Assembly: GCF_014698825.1 (NCBI RefSeq)
Contig: NZ_JACJTT010000005.1
Coordinates: forward strand, 62,001 to 126,000
DNA: 64,000 nucleotides
Direction: 5' to 3'
Origin: Richelia sinica FACHB-800
GTDB taxonomy: Bacteria; Cyanobacteriota; Cyanobacteriia; Cyanobacteriales; Nostocaceae
This document shows positions 34,841-44,869 of this stretch, one piece after another. How positions within the stretch are numbered: the stretch's first letter is position 1; each line of letters begins with the position of its first letter. The position numbers and the translations under genes were made by a program. Under the pieces are notes generated by a model. That model had not been told where the DNA came from. It was given only the letters and a program-made list of their open reading frames with translations, and ran no database searches.

Positions 34841-36748
34841 TTAAATTAGTTCTGTGAAAGAAAATTGACGTTGCTTATCTAATTCTTGCAGGCGCATTTT
34901 TTCGGTGTAAAATGCTTGATAATAGGATTGCCAACGTTCTGGCTCTAGTTGAGGGTCAGTTTTTTCCCACATTTCTAAATAGTGACGATAGCGTTTTTCG
35001 CGAAAGACTCTTTCTAAACAAGCTAATGAAGCTTGAATAACTTGGGGAGTACGGATAATTTCTTTCTTGCTTTTTTCACTGAGATGAAATAAATGAGAAA
35101 CAAATTCTAATTCTTCACCTGATTCTAAATAAATGTTTTGTAAGCTAGAAATTAAGTTAGATTCATTGACTGTAAATTCAGATATTGTTTGCCACAAAAA
35201 GCGGTGATGGGAAAGGCTAAATTCTAAGTTGCGTGTTTCTAGCTCGTGGATAATTTCTTGACGATGGGGAGGACAGTGTAGATATACACGCAATAATAAC
35301 GCCTCAGCTTGTTCTAATAGACTACGTTCAGTGGTGATTAGAGATAGCTTTGGCGTTGTTGGTTCCTGCTTGCGTACCCGTAAACTTGAGGGTTGAACGG
35401 TTGCAGGTGATATTTGAGTTAGTAGATTTTCTACTCGTAGGGGTATTAATCTAGCGTCCCCTAAGCTGAGTATTTCTGCACAGTAGGAAATATAGTAATT
35501 TAGTGTATCACTATTAACTATATTTTTCAATAGTTTTACTAGCTGTTGGGAGACTTGTTGAAATTCTGTGGCTTGGCGGAGGTCTTTATTTTGTATAGTT
35601 TGCTGAATCTGCCAATCTAACCACAGGGGTGCATTGACTAATAGTTGCTGATAGTCTGTGGCTGTGTGAGTATGTAGGTATTCGTCAGCGTCTTTACCGT
35701 TGGGGAGGTTCAAAATTTTTAACTGGACTTCACCTTTATAGGCTAGAGTGGCGATTTCCCCAATGGCACGTTCGGCTGCGTTGGTACCGGCTTTATCTGC
35801 GTCGAAGTTAAGAATTAGTTGTTTGGAGTCGGTGTAGCGTAAAAGCAGGCGGACTTGTTCTAAACTTAAAGCTGTACCCAAGGATGCAACGGCGTTGTCA
35901 ATCCCAGCTGCGTGGAGTGCGATCGCATCAAAATATCCCTCCACTACCACTGCTCGATCATCTTGGGAAATACCATTTTTAGCTAAGTCTAAGGCAAATA
36001 GGGTTTTTCCTTTATTGAATAATTCTGTTTCCGGGGAGTTGAGATATTTCGGTTGTTCATCGGTCAAAGTTCTCCCACCAAAGGCAATTACCCGTCCTTG
36101 CACATCGCGAATGGGAATCATCAAGCGATCGCGAAATACATCATAATAACCGCTTCCTTCCTTGCGTGGTTTAATTAAACCTGCTTTTTCCACCAGTTGG
36201 ACTGGATAGCGTTTATTTTCTACCAAATAGCGGTACAGGGTTTCCCAACCTGCTGGTGCATAACCTAAACCAAATTGCTGGATGGTTTCTGCTTGGATTT
36301 GTCGTTGATGTAAATATTCCATTGCCCTGTTGCCTAAAGATTGGCGCAGAGCATGTTGATAAAATTGGGATGCAGAAGCCACCACTTCATATAATTGTTC
36401 CCGCAAAGACAACTGACGCTGCAATTCCTGTCTTTGTTCAGGTTCCAAGGTTTTAATCGGGACTTGATAACGCTTGGCTAAATCTAGAACCACCTCTGTA
36501 AATTGGCGTTTTCCCACCTCCATCAAAAACTTAATTGCATTACCCCCTGCTTGACAGCCAAAGCAAAAGTACATTTGCTTGCTGGGACTAACTGTAAAGC
36601 TAGGACTTTTTTCTTCATGAAAAGGGCATAACCCCACAAAATCTTTCCCACGCTTCCGCAATACCACATACTCCGAGACCACATCAACAACATCGGCCCG
36701 GTGTTTCACTTCTTCAATCGTGTCTGGGTGTAAACGAGGAATTTGCAT
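34841..36748 (-). CDS. dnaG: DNA primase
   Basis: A 635-aa primase that makes RNA primers for replication. The N-terminal CHC2 zinc site is C41-x2-H44 and C62-x2-C65 (CPFHEEK, FCFGC). The TOPRIM core includes VVVEGYFDAIALH and LNFDADKAG in the middle. The C-terminal part is the helicase-interaction region. Full length and intact. The start is preceded by a long stretch of 9-bp repeats, which displaces any promoter. Confidence 0.95.
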   Translation of the reverse strand: MQIPRLHPDTIEEVKHRADVVDVVSEYVVLRKRGKDFVGLCPFHEEKSPSFTVSPSKQMYFCFGCQAGGNAIKFLMEVGKRQFTEVVLDLAKRYQVPIKTLEPEQRQELQRQLSLREQLYEVVASASQFYQHALRQSLGNRAMEYLHQRQIQAETIQQFGLGYAPAGWETLYRYLVENKRYPVQLVEKAGLIKPRKEGSGYYDVFRDRLMIPIRDVQGRVIAFGGRTLTDEQPKYLNSPETELFNKGKTLFALDLAKNGISQDDRAVVVEGYFDAIALHAAGIDNAVASLGTALSLEQVRLLLRYTDSKQLILNFDADKAGTNAAERAIGEIATLAYKGEVQLKILNLPNGKDADEYLHTHTATDYQQLLVNAPLWLDWQIQQTIQNKDLRQATEFQQVSQQLVKLLKNIVNSDTLNYYISYCAEILSLGDARLIPLRVENLLTQISPATVQPSSLRVRKQEPTTPKLSLITTERSLLEQAEALLLRVYLHCPPHRQEIIHELETRNLEFSLSHHRFLWQTISEFTVNESNLISSLQNIYLESGEELEFVSHLFHLSEKSKKEIIRTPQVIQASLACLERVFREKRYRHYLEMWEKTDPQLEPERWQSYYQAFYTEKMRLQELDKQRQFSFTELI

Positions 36749-36751
36749 TTG

Positions 36752-37024
36752 GTTAGGAGTTCAGGAGTTCAGAAGTTCAGAAGTTCAGGAGTTCAGAAGT
36801 TCAGAAGTTCAGAAGTTCAGAAGTTCAGAAGTATGCCTCCGGCACGCTGCGCGAACAAAAGGTCAGGAGTATGCTTACGGCACGCTACGTGAACAGAAGT
36901 TTAAAAATTCAAGAATTAAACAGTAATGGTATGAATTATTCTGTAACTCCTGCAACTACTGTAACTCCTGCAACTACTGTAACTCCTGCAACTCCTGTAA
37001 CTTCTGCAACTTCTGTAACTTCTG
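36752..37024. repeat. short tandem repeats between dnaG and amidase gene
   Basis: Three blocks. At about 36752-36831 a 9-bp unit AGTTCAGAA/AGTTCAGGA is repeated about nine times. At 36832-36900 two degenerate copies of a GCACGCTGCGCGAAC-type element occur. At 36950-37024 an 18-bp unit GTAACTCCTGCAACTACT and variants are repeated about four times. All are non-coding; this accounts for most of the 36749-37120 gap. Confidence 0.8.
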
Positions 37025-37120
37025 TCTTCTTCCCTGTGTCACCTATTATATTGTTGTTGCGAATTCAAGAATAACGGCTAAAATTGCATACGCTAAAGCT
37101 TAACAACGGGAATTTGAGAA

Positions 37121-38476
37121 ATGGGAAGGATTTTTATTTCTGCGGCCCACGGGGGTAAGGAAGCAGGGGGAATTGATCCGGGTGCGATCGCTGGTGGTAC
37201 AACTGAAGCTAGAGAAATGATTTTGTTACGGGATTTAATGGTCACGGAACTCAGGGCACGAAACATAGAAGTTTTGGGGGTTCCTGATGATTTAAGTGCG
37301 GCCCGAACTATCGATTGGATTAATTCTCGCGCTCGTCCTAAGGATGTGGCAATAGAAATTCATGCTGATGCGGCCAATAATCCTTCTGTACGTGGGGGCA
37401 GCATTTTCTATATTGCGAACAATGACCAGCGTAAACAACACGCGGAATTGGTACTGACTGGCTTGTTGCGTCGTGTTCCTCAGTTACCTAATCGCGGTGC
37501 CAAACCAGATACAGATAGTGGTTTAGGTAGTTTAACATTTTGCCGACGAACTGCGATCGCTTCTTTATTGCTACAAGTGGGTTTTATCAGTAGCCCCGAT
37601 GACCGTACCTTACTTCAAAGTCGTCGTCGGGATTTTGCATTAGGAATTGTCGATGGACTTGTAGCTTGGAGTCGAGCTATTGACCCTAGTCCAGATACCA
37701 CACCAGAAGCTAACTACCCGCAAATTAATATTAACATTAACGGTCAAAATTATTTTGAACAAGGAATATTAATTAATGGTAATGCTTATATTCCCATTGA
37801 TTTAGCAGATCGCTTACGCATAGACCTATCAACAGCACCCCAAGTCCGCCGGCTTACCTACCGCCGCATTGTTTATATTAAAGCGATTGAATTGAAAGAT
37901 TTTAATATTTCTGTCAGTTGGGATAGTTCTACCCGAACTTTGAATTTACGGTCAATTTTGACAGTTTGTGCTGGACAACTCAATCAGATTATTGCTAATG
38001 GTCATACTACTGAATTACAATTGCAACTTTTCCTCCAAAAGAATAATGAAAATGGTCTGATGAAATTCCCAGACCTGCCGAAACTCTATCGAGAAGAGGG
38101 TGCAATTGAAGGGGTAAACTATGATATTGCTTTTTGTCAAATGTGTTTAGAAACAGATTTTTTACGCTTTGGGGGAGATTTAAAACCTGAGCAAAATAAC
38201 TTTGCCGGCTTAGGGTCAATTGGTGGTGGTTCAGAGGCAGCAACTTTCCCCAGTGCTAGAATTGGCGTGAGAGCGCATATTCAACATTTAAAAGCCTATG
38301 CAAGTTTAGAACCTTTAGTTAAAGAAGAGGTAGATCCGCGATTTCGATTTGTAACTAGAGGCATTGCCCCATCAATTGAACAACTATCCGGTAGATGGTC
38401 GGCAGATTTAGATTATGGTGCGAAAATTATAGCCATGTTAAAGAGATTATATCAATCTGCCAAGTTAATTGATTAA
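37121..38476 (+). CDS. N-acetylmuramoyl-L-alanine amidase with glucosaminidase-like C-terminus
   Basis: A 451-aa cell-wall hydrolase. The N-terminal Amidase_3 fold has its first zinc histidine in ISAAHGGKEAGG and a later one in IEIHADAANN, with Q/E residues in LLLQVGFISSP. After residue 190 comes a linker and a small copper-amine-oxidase-N-like stalk (ILINGNAYIPIDLADRL). The C-terminus (LETDFLRFGGDLKPEQNNF, FAGLGSIGGG) resembles bacterial glucosaminidase domains. No signal peptide is obvious, so export is unclear. Confidence 0.85.
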   Translation: MGRIFISAAHGGKEAGGIDPGAIAGGTTEAREMILLRDLMVTELRARNIEVLGVPDDLSAARTIDWINSRARPKDVAIEIHADAANNPSVRGGSIFYIANNDQRKQHAELVLTGLLRRVPQLPNRGAKPDTDSGLGSLTFCRRTAIASLLLQVGFISSPDDRTLLQSRRRDFALGIVDGLVAWSRAIDPSPDTTPEANYPQINININGQNYFEQGILINGNAYIPIDLADRLRIDLSTAPQVRRLTYRRIVYIKAIELKDFNISVSWDSSTRTLNLRSILTVCAGQLNQIIANGHTTELQLQLFLQKNNENGLMKFPDLPKLYREEGAIEGVNYDIAFCQMCLETDFLRFGGDLKPEQNNFAGLGSIGGGSEAATFPSARIGVRAHIQHLKAYASLEPLVKEEVDPRFRFVTRGIAPSIEQLSGRWSADLDYGAKIIAMLKRLYQSAKLID

Positions 38477-38618
38477 GCAAGGAACAATTATATATAGCCC
38501 CCGTCATCGAGAGCATGACCATCTACAATCATGTCAGTTTGATGTTGGTAAAAAAGTAGAAACTATCTCAGTAAACCCACGTCATTCTACCCATCATTCA
38601 TAATTTGGAATATAACCT

Positions 38619-39311
38619 ATGAGTCGTCTTATACGTTGGCAATCTGGCACAGCTACACTCATGGCTATGGCAATTACCAGTAGTGTAGTTACACCTTTAT
38701 TCACATTGCGTCCTGTTCAAGCTCAAGGATTCAATCTCAATCAATCTCGGTTTGTGACAATTCCTGCCAATGTGACTTTACCTGTCACCTATGAAAAAGA
38801 AAAAGTTATCGTTAAGCCAGGGGAAAATTTAGCTTTAACTTTGAGAATTGCTGAGGATGTGATTGACAGGAATCGCAATATTTTAATTCCTGCAAATACA
38901 GAAGTTGTTGGTGAATTACAGGCAGTTAATTTAGATGATGGTTACTATAACAATAATAGTAATCAAAGCCGTAAAGGTGTACGTTTTGTTGCCAAAGAAT
39001 TAGTATTTTCTTCTGGTCGTCGTCAATCAATTAGTGCTAATTCCCGGACTATTACAACCACAGAAAAAATTAGCACAGGTGCTGATACAGGACAGGTTTT
39101 AACTGATGCAGCTATCGGTGCAGGTGCGGCCAGTGTGATAGCTTTAATTACCGGCAATAGGAAAATAGAAGTTTTAGAACCTGTAGCTGGTGGTGCGGCA
39201 GGAGCCTTAGCAAGTGTGTTATTACGGAAAAGAACTGCTGAAGTCTTCGTTTTAAGACCAGAACAAGATTTAGACATTACCCTAACTTCGAGTTTAAGAC
39301 TGAACCGTTAG
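38619..39311 (+). CDS. exported hypothetical protein sharing a domain with its neighbour
   Basis: 230 aa with a signal-like N-terminus (hydrophobic stretch then VQAQG near residue 36). Residues 45-230 align by eye with residues 245-415 of the next gene: IPANVTLPVTYEKEKVIV, RNILIPANTEVVGEL and the glycine/alanine-rich ...GAGAASVIALITGNRKIEV are conserved. The domain has no known function; the hydrophobic Gly/Ala stretch may insert into a membrane. The two genes are tandem duplicates of the domain. Confidence 0.75.
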   Translation: MSRLIRWQSGTATLMAMAITSSVVTPLFTLRPVQAQGFNLNQSRFVTIPANVTLPVTYEKEKVIVKPGENLALTLRIAEDVIDRNRNILIPANTEVVGELQAVNLDDGYYNNNSNQSRKGVRFVAKELVFSSGRRQSISANSRTITTTEKISTGADTGQVLTDAAIGAGAASVIALITGNRKIEVLEPVAGGAAGALASVLLRKRTAEVFVLRPEQDLDITLTSSLRLNR

Positions 39312-39520
39312 TAGATTAACTCAATGTCATTGGTGAATTTAATTAATTGCATAGAGCGATCGCCTAAAATTACAGACAAGCGATCGCTCCATTTGTAGAT
39401 ATTGAGAATTATGGCAAATTTGTAATATTTTTGACAAAAAAATATAAACTTTGGAAACTGTTGATGGCTCTCAAAGTCTTTGGAAATACCAGGGAAATCA
39501 TACTAACACCATAAAAATCA

Positions 39521-40768
39521 ATGTTGACTCGAAACTTTTGTCAATCAAAAACAGCTTTCGTTATGGCCTTGGGTGTTGCAGTCGGTAGTGTATCACCCTT
39601 CCTCACCATTACACCTTCTCTGGCTCAAACCACCTTTACCGACGTTCAATCTAGTTATTGGGCCTCGCAATTCATTCGCGAGTTATCCCAGCGGGGTATA
39701 GTTGCAGGATTCCCTGATGGTAGCTTCCGTCCCGAAGAACCAGTGACCCGCGCTCAATTTGCTGCCATGTTAAACAAAGCTTTTACCAAAGCAGCAAAGC
39801 GGTCAGCTATTAATTTTACTGATGTTGCTAGCAACTATTGGGGATATAGTGCGATCCAAACAGCCTACACCACTGGTTTTATGTCAGGATATCCAGGGAA
39901 CAAGTTTAAGCCCGGTGAAGCCATTCCCCGTCAACAGGTTTTAGTTTCCCTCGCCAACGGTTTAGAATATACCGCCAGTGGTAGTGTCACCAATATCTTA
40001 CAATTTTACAACGATGCCAATAACATCGCTGATTATGCCCGCAGTCCCATAGCTGCGGCTACAGAAAAGAAAATAGTCGTCAATTATCCCAACGTTAAAT
40101 TTCTCAACCCTACCACCAGTGCTACCCGTGCTCAAGTAGCAGCCTTTATTTATCAAGCATTGGTCAGCACAAACCAAGCCACAGCTATTAACTCACCTTA
40201 CATCGTCACTCTGCAAGGTACTACTACACCACCAGTGGCAACATCAGTCACTATTCCTCAGGGTACGGTGATTCCAGTCAAGTATGAAAAAGCGAAAAAA
40301 ATACTAGTCACTAAAGAAGAAACAGCACCTCTCACCTTGACAGTTGCCCAAAATATTATCACCCAAGATAAACGCATCTTAATTCCTGCGGGTAGTGAGG
40401 TGGTTGGTCAACTGAAACCTGCTCAAGGCGGTTCTCAATTTGTGGCGCAGAAATTAGTATTAACTACAGGTGAAGAGTATACCCTGAGTGCCACCTCTAA
40501 TGTGATTACCAAAACCGAAACCGTCACTAAAGGCGCTAGCACTGGTACAATCATTCAAAATACCGTTTTGGGTGCAGGTGCAGCCGCAGCCGTCGCAGCA
40601 GTCACAGGCGATCGCGCCATTGCTACAGAAGAGATTTTAGGCGGTGCAGGAATTGGTGCTTTAATTAGTCTATTTTTAGGCAAAACCAGTGTTGAATTAA
40701 TCGCCATTGAACCCAATACAGATTTACAAATGACCATCAATCAAAACTTACCAATTTCTCTCAAATAA
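39521..40768 (+). CDS. SLH-domain exported protein
   Basis: 415 aa with a signal peptide (cleavage after SLAQ-T, about residue 36). Three S-layer homology repeats follow: FTDVQSSYWASQFIREL..., FTDVASNYWGYSAIQ... and FYNDANNIADYARSPIAA..., each with the ITRAQ-like motif (VTRAQFAAML, IPRQQVLVSL, ATRAQVAAFI). The C-terminal half is the paralogous domain shared with the preceding gene. The SLH part should bind peptidoglycan-linked polymer, tethering the protein in the periplasm or outer envelope. Confidence 0.88.
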   Translation: MLTRNFCQSKTAFVMALGVAVGSVSPFLTITPSLAQTTFTDVQSSYWASQFIRELSQRGIVAGFPDGSFRPEEPVTRAQFAAMLNKAFTKAAKRSAINFTDVASNYWGYSAIQTAYTTGFMSGYPGNKFKPGEAIPRQQVLVSLANGLEYTASGSVTNILQFYNDANNIADYARSPIAAATEKKIVVNYPNVKFLNPTTSATRAQVAAFIYQALVSTNQATAINSPYIVTLQGTTTPPVATSVTIPQGTVIPVKYEKAKKILVTKEETAPLTLTVAQNIITQDKRILIPAGSEVVGQLKPAQGGSQFVAQKLVLTTGEEYTLSATSNVITKTETVTKGASTGTIIQNTVLGAGAAAAVAAVTGDRAIATEEILGGAGIGALISLFLGKTSVELIAIEPNTDLQMTINQNLPISLK

Positions 40769-40907
40769 TACCATCTCAATTGGTGATTATAGTCTAATTT
40801 GCACATTCTTGCAGATGTCTATGCTAACAGCCTTTCATTGCCTCAGTTTTAGTTAATATCCTCAACGCTCTGTACGTTGCTATAACATCAAACCAATCTG
40901 TCGTGGA

Positions 40908-40924
40908 GCGGGCATCTTGCCCGC
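40908..40924. other. GCGGGC/GCCCGC hairpin
   Basis: GCGGGC-ATCTT-GCCCGC forms a 6-bp GC stem after the SLH gene. ATTTCTTT follows, so it may help termination. The sequence also looks like a dispersed cyanobacterial palindrome. The 40769-41039 gap shows nothing else. Confidence 0.45.
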
Positions 40925-41039
40925 ATTTCTTTGCCAATTTCAGCAATTATTTTTGATTTTTAGAGACCTAGATAAGGTAGTTAGGACATTAACTCAAACT
41001 ACAACCTAGAAATCCAAATACTTTTAGCACTTTCACCTG

Positions 41040-42404
41040 TCACCTATCACCTGCTTCTGCCTGTGGTAACCAAATAATAAATGTTGTTCCAGGGCTTTTT
41101 GGTGTAGTAATCACCGAATGAATTGCTGGACTCAAAACTTCTATTTTTCCCTGCATTTGTTCTATTAATTGTTTCGCAATCGAGATACCCAAACCAGTTC
41201 CCGGAATTTCCGTCTGTGCTTGCACTCCCCGATAATATCTTTCTCCTAAATGTTGTAAATCTTCTGGAGGAATACCAGGGCCAGTATCACTAATCACTAT
41301 CCCTTGAAAATCTCCTTTTTCTTGCCCTACTTGCACTAAAATTTTTCCACCAGATGGAGTATATTTCAAAGCATTATCAAGAATGTTACTTAACACTTCT
41401 CGTAAAGCTTTTATGTTCACTTTTACTAATGGTAACTGAGGCGAAATATCAGCCAGTAATTGTAAATTTCTCTCTTGGGCAATAGCCTGAGCAGATGTTA
41501 ATAATGGTGTTAATAAATCTGTAATGCTACAATCAATAGCTTGTTCACCAGAACCTGGTAATAATAATGCTGGTTTGGGTTCTTTGTGGATAGTTGCTTC
41601 TACAACCACTTCCGATTTAGGTAAAGAAACAGGTGCTAAATCTGCTGTTGTCAGGTCAATGACTCGATCAAACTGTTGCAATAATTCTTGCAAGCGATCG
41701 CTCTCCCGCACAATACTACTAGCCACATCACGGTTAGCATCCGTTGGTCGCAGTCGTTTCAGCAACAACTTTCCAAAAGTTCGTAGTGCAGTTAACGGGT
41801 TCCGAAACTGGTGCAACAGATTATCCAATAAATCCCGCTGTTCCTCTTGTAGAATTTGCTGTTCCTCTAACTGGTGCTGCAACCAAGCTCGTCTTTGGTC
41901 CAAAATGCAAGCTATGGCTAGGGTTTTTACGATCCTTTGAATTTCATTTTGTTCTCGTTCATTCCACGGACGGTCATCTCTCCTAGTCACCAATAAGCCC
42001 ATCATCACACCCTCATAAATCAGGGGTAATACAACTTGAAATCCATTGAGTAAGTATTCCTGATGTAAATTTGGTTGACCAGCCTCTGTATTTTCCGACT
42101 CCCGTGAGGACTGAGAAGATGCTAAACTATTTGAGGAGAACTTCCCTACATCATCAGGTAATGCCAAAACACTAGCAACTGGTATAGGCTGATTTAAGGT
42201 AGCTTCACCCAACTCCCTACCACTAATTAATCTACCTGTTTCTGGATAAATCACCACAGGCACTAACAGCGCCTCTTTCGTTGGTGTTTCTACTAACTCT
42301 TGAGTTAGATAAACAACACTTAACGAAGCTCCCATTCCTTGAGCTAGGAGCGTGATTTGTTCTCGACACAAAGCAAGAAAATCAGAACTGGCAGACATTA
42401 ACAT
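41040..42404 (-). CDS. GAF-like sensor histidine kinase
   Basis: A 454-aa soluble kinase. The N-terminal 165 residues form a GAF-like sensory part; the HisKA helix begins around residue 190 with the phospho-acceptor in LLHQFRNPLTALRTF. The ATPase boxes are LSNILDNALKYTP (N), ISDTGPGIP (G1) and GTGLGIS (G2). No membrane segment and no adjacent response regulator are present, so its partner is elsewhere. Confidence 0.9.
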   Translation of the reverse strand: MLMSASSDFLALCREQITLLAQGMGASLSVVYLTQELVETPTKEALLVPVVIYPETGRLISGRELGEATLNQPIPVASVLALPDDVGKFSSNSLASSQSSRESENTEAGQPNLHQEYLLNGFQVVLPLIYEGVMMGLLVTRRDDRPWNEREQNEIQRIVKTLAIACILDQRRAWLQHQLEEQQILQEEQRDLLDNLLHQFRNPLTALRTFGKLLLKRLRPTDANRDVASSIVRESDRLQELLQQFDRVIDLTTADLAPVSLPKSEVVVEATIHKEPKPALLLPGSGEQAIDCSITDLLTPLLTSAQAIAQERNLQLLADISPQLPLVKVNIKALREVLSNILDNALKYTPSGGKILVQVGQEKGDFQGIVISDTGPGIPPEDLQHLGERYYRGVQAQTEIPGTGLGISIAKQLIEQMQGKIEVLSPAIHSVITTPKSPGTTFIIWLPQAEAGDR

Positions 42405-42695
42405 TGTTTAGGTATGGCTCATGATGAGAGATTGTCAAAAAAATCAATAAAATACCAAATCTCACTGCACTTATTTAATAAAGCTTAACTCAATATTTGC
42501 AGTAATTGTCGGCTCTAGAGCCTTATCTACCCTGTTGGTGGGTGTTTCTCCCCTTTTCAAACTCTTACTTATGTTGTATCGGAAGGTAAAAAACCATTGA
42601 TTTTTTAGATTAGAACTTATATAATTACGACGGGTTTTGTAGCTATGACTACAATCTACAGCTACATCTATAGCTTGAAAGAGGAGGAAAATAGG

Positions 42696-43013
42696 TTGGC
42701 AAGGAGACGTAAGAGGAAAAGTCGTCGTCGCCAGGAAGGACGGCGTATTTTAGAGCATGTGCCTCAATATAGCATCGAAAGCGGCGAAGATAAACCTGTG
42801 ACAGCAGCAAGAAAATTTATTCAAGCTGAAGGAATATTGCCACCCGCATTGCTACTAGTAAAGCGCAACGAACACACAACAGACCGTTATTTTTGGGCAG
42901 AAAAAGGACTGTTTGGCGCTCAATACGTAGAAGAGAATCATTTCTTGTTTCCCAGCCTCAGAGTTTTAGAATCTGGTTCTGTACCTGAACCTCTAGCTTT
43001 GGCAAGTCGGTAA
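42696..43013 (+). CDS. DUF3155 domain protein
   Basis: A protein of about 106 aa with a very basic N-terminus (ARRRKRKSRRRQEGRRILEH), then YSIESGEDKPVTAARKFIQA, the DUF3155 signature of cyanobacteria. I prefer the TTG at 42696 because AGGAGG (42682-42687) lies 8 nt upstream and the frame then opens with the conserved arginine block. An ATG at 42645 would add 17 residues. Function is unknown; nucleic-acid binding is plausible from charge. Confidence 0.8.
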   Translation: MARRRKRKSRRRQEGRRILEHVPQYSIESGEDKPVTAARKFIQAEGILPPALLLVKRNEHTTDRYFWAEKGLFGAQYVEENHFLFPSLRVLESGSVPEPLALASR

Positions 43014-43454
43014 ACTACTAAATCCTCATCTGACGCATTGAATGTGACTTCTGACTATGACATTAATTAACTGGCAAAATTGCTCAGTTTATGCAAAAAT
43101 TCCATTTTTTTTAACTTTGTAGCTGAACTTGCCAGTAAAGCTTCTCCAAGTAATTGGACAATCAACTCCTATCCATCCGTTGCGGTTGCACGAGTTGGTG
43201 TCTAGTAATATCACAGCAGGGAGTAGCAACAGAGCCTACATGATCCAAAAGCAAAGCAGTGACGTTGGCTTTTGTGTACCTTTGGATAGTGAAGCAGGTC
43301 TGTCAGCCGATCTAAACTTTCCTAGACAACGGCACATTGTCAGGAAAAATAGATGCAAAATCCTGGTTGTACCTTCTCCCTTCTGTCATTTTCCCTACAC
43401 AGTCAGTCAGAAGTACGCATTTTACCTCTTAGTGATGGTCTGAGCAACCAACAG
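43014..43454. other. intergenic region with a doubtful 104-codon frame
   Basis: A TTG-initiated frame runs from 43129 to 43443 (begins MPVKLLQVIGQSTPIHPL). It has no SD, no recognised domain and an irregular end, so I do not call it a gene. Otherwise no signal is visible. Confidence 0.4.
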
Positions 43455-43985
43455 TCAATTAATCAAGCTTAACTGTAATGCCCTTTGTAACTCAGCCAGT
43501 TCATCACGATGGGCAATTACAGTAATTGTGCTTGGGGAGGTTTGCTCCTTGGGGATAGGTTCCAGTTTGAGCGAAACCTTCTCAAGTCTTCCTGCTTTTT
43601 GCCAGTAAAACCAACCGCTCACAGGTGCAAGCAGGATTAACAACAAAAATAACTGTCCGATATTCGGAAACACTAGCGATAATACCAGTGATAAGCACAG
43701 AAGACCAGTCAATGCCAGTAGTGATAAAAATATTGCCAAAAACCAACTGGGTCTGACAAATCCTTCAAAAGTCACTTCATTATTTTTTTGATCTACGGCT
43801 GTTACTCTGTAAGAACGGGACTGAAAATAGTCTTTCAATTCCTTCATCAAAGCAGCTTCATCTTGTTGAGAAGTTAATTTAGCTACCTCTGTACGGTCTT
43901 TAGTGGCAGCACGAATAAAGAACCACAGCCCGACTAATAATAGCAAAGTGAGCAGGAAAGTAGATGGTAAAACAGCTGAATCCAT
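43455..43985 (-). CDS. cofactor assembly of complex C (CCB-type) protein
   Basis: A 176-aa membrane protein with one N-terminal transmembrane helix (FLLTLLLLVGLWFFI) and a two-helix hairpin around residues 80-125. The soluble segments resemble CCB-type factors (probably the CCB1/DUF3529 group), which help attach heme c-i to cytochrome b6 in the b6f complex. The assignment is from the arrangement of helices and recognised motifs such as VDQKNNEVTFEGFVRPSWFL; the subgroup is uncertain. Confidence 0.6.
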   Translation of the reverse strand: MDSAVLPSTFLLTLLLLVGLWFFIRAATKDRTEVAKLTSQQDEAALMKELKDYFQSRSYRVTAVDQKNNEVTFEGFVRPSWFLAIFLSLLALTGLLCLSLVLSLVFPNIGQLFLLLILLAPVSGWFYWQKAGRLEKVSLKLEPIPKEQTSPSTITVIAHRDELAELQRALQLSLIN

Positions 43986-44262
43986 AACCTTGTTGACTGG
44001 AGGAGACTTATCATAATCAATTATTGGTCAAATTGACCTCTAGTTGATGTACTCTTGCCAAAGAGTAGGGTGTAAAAAGTGAAAAATTAAAAATTGAAAA
44101 TGAGTACAAGACTGAAGCAAAACCTCAGCAAGTATGGATTTGAGATTATTTCTCAACCTGATTCTTAGAGTAGTTCAGGTTGAGATTTTGAGACTTTCGA
44201 TTTTCAATTGAGTATAATCAACACCCAAAAACCTTGAAGAGTCTATTCACTGGCTTAACTTT

Positions 44263-44832
44263 ATGACACAAAACCCCGAAAACTCCTCCTCCAATCTCCG
44301 AGCGATCGCTGAAATGTTTCGTTTAACAGGTTGGATCAGTTTCTGGATACAGTTAGTGCTGGGAGTGATTTCTGGCATCATTATCTTGCTATTTGGCATC
44401 TTTAGTCAAAGAGCAGGTAGTCCTAGCAACAACCCAGGTACAGGGTTTGGAGTGTTTTTGGCTATTTGTGGACTAGTAGTTTTAGGTGCAGGTATTTATT
44501 TAGCTTATCGTTACACCCGCATTGGCAATCAACTTCAATCTTCCAACCCCAACAATCGTCCTCGCAAGCTAGAAACCATACAAATATTGCGCTTAGGACT
44601 CTGGATAAATTTAGGAGGAACACTAGTCACGTTGATTGGGGCCCAAGCTATAGTCGGAACATTAGTAGCTAGGTCTATATCTCCCCAAGCTATCAGCACA
44701 CAACTATTTGACCCCAATCGCATTATCAGCGGTTTAGATATGCTAGTGGTTCAAGCTAACACTAATACCGTTTCTGCTCATGTTGCAGGGTTACTAGCAT
44801 CACTGTTATTACTCAACCGCATTACCAAGTAA
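44263..44832 (+). CDS. DUF3611 family membrane protein
   Basis: A 189-aa protein with four predicted transmembrane helices: around 25-47, 60-82, 108-130 and 165-185. The motif FRLTGWISFWIQLVLGVIS and the later LRLGLWINLGGTLVTLIGAQ match the cyanobacterial/plastid DUF3611 family. No function is established. It is transcribed alone and is convergent with the CsgG-like gene. Confidence 0.75.
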   Translation: MTQNPENSSSNLRAIAEMFRLTGWISFWIQLVLGVISGIIILLFGIFSQRAGSPSNNPGTGFGVFLAICGLVVLGAGIYLAYRYTRIGNQLQSSNPNNRPRKLETIQILRLGLWINLGGTLVTLIGAQAIVGTLVARSISPQAISTQLFDPNRIISGLDMLVVQANTNTVSAHVAGLLASLLLLNRITK

Positions 44833-44869
44833 GAAGATAAAAAATACAGCAAGTACATTGCTTACCATC

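Noticed and set aside
36720-37074. Frames with repeated FRSSEVQ and TPATTV peptides
   Set aside because: Products of 9-bp and 18-bp tandem repeats between dnaG and the amidase gene.
43129-43443. 104-codon TTG-initiated frame
   Set aside because: No Shine-Dalgarno, no recognised domain, and irregular composition; more likely a chance frame between DUF3155 and the CCB-type gene.
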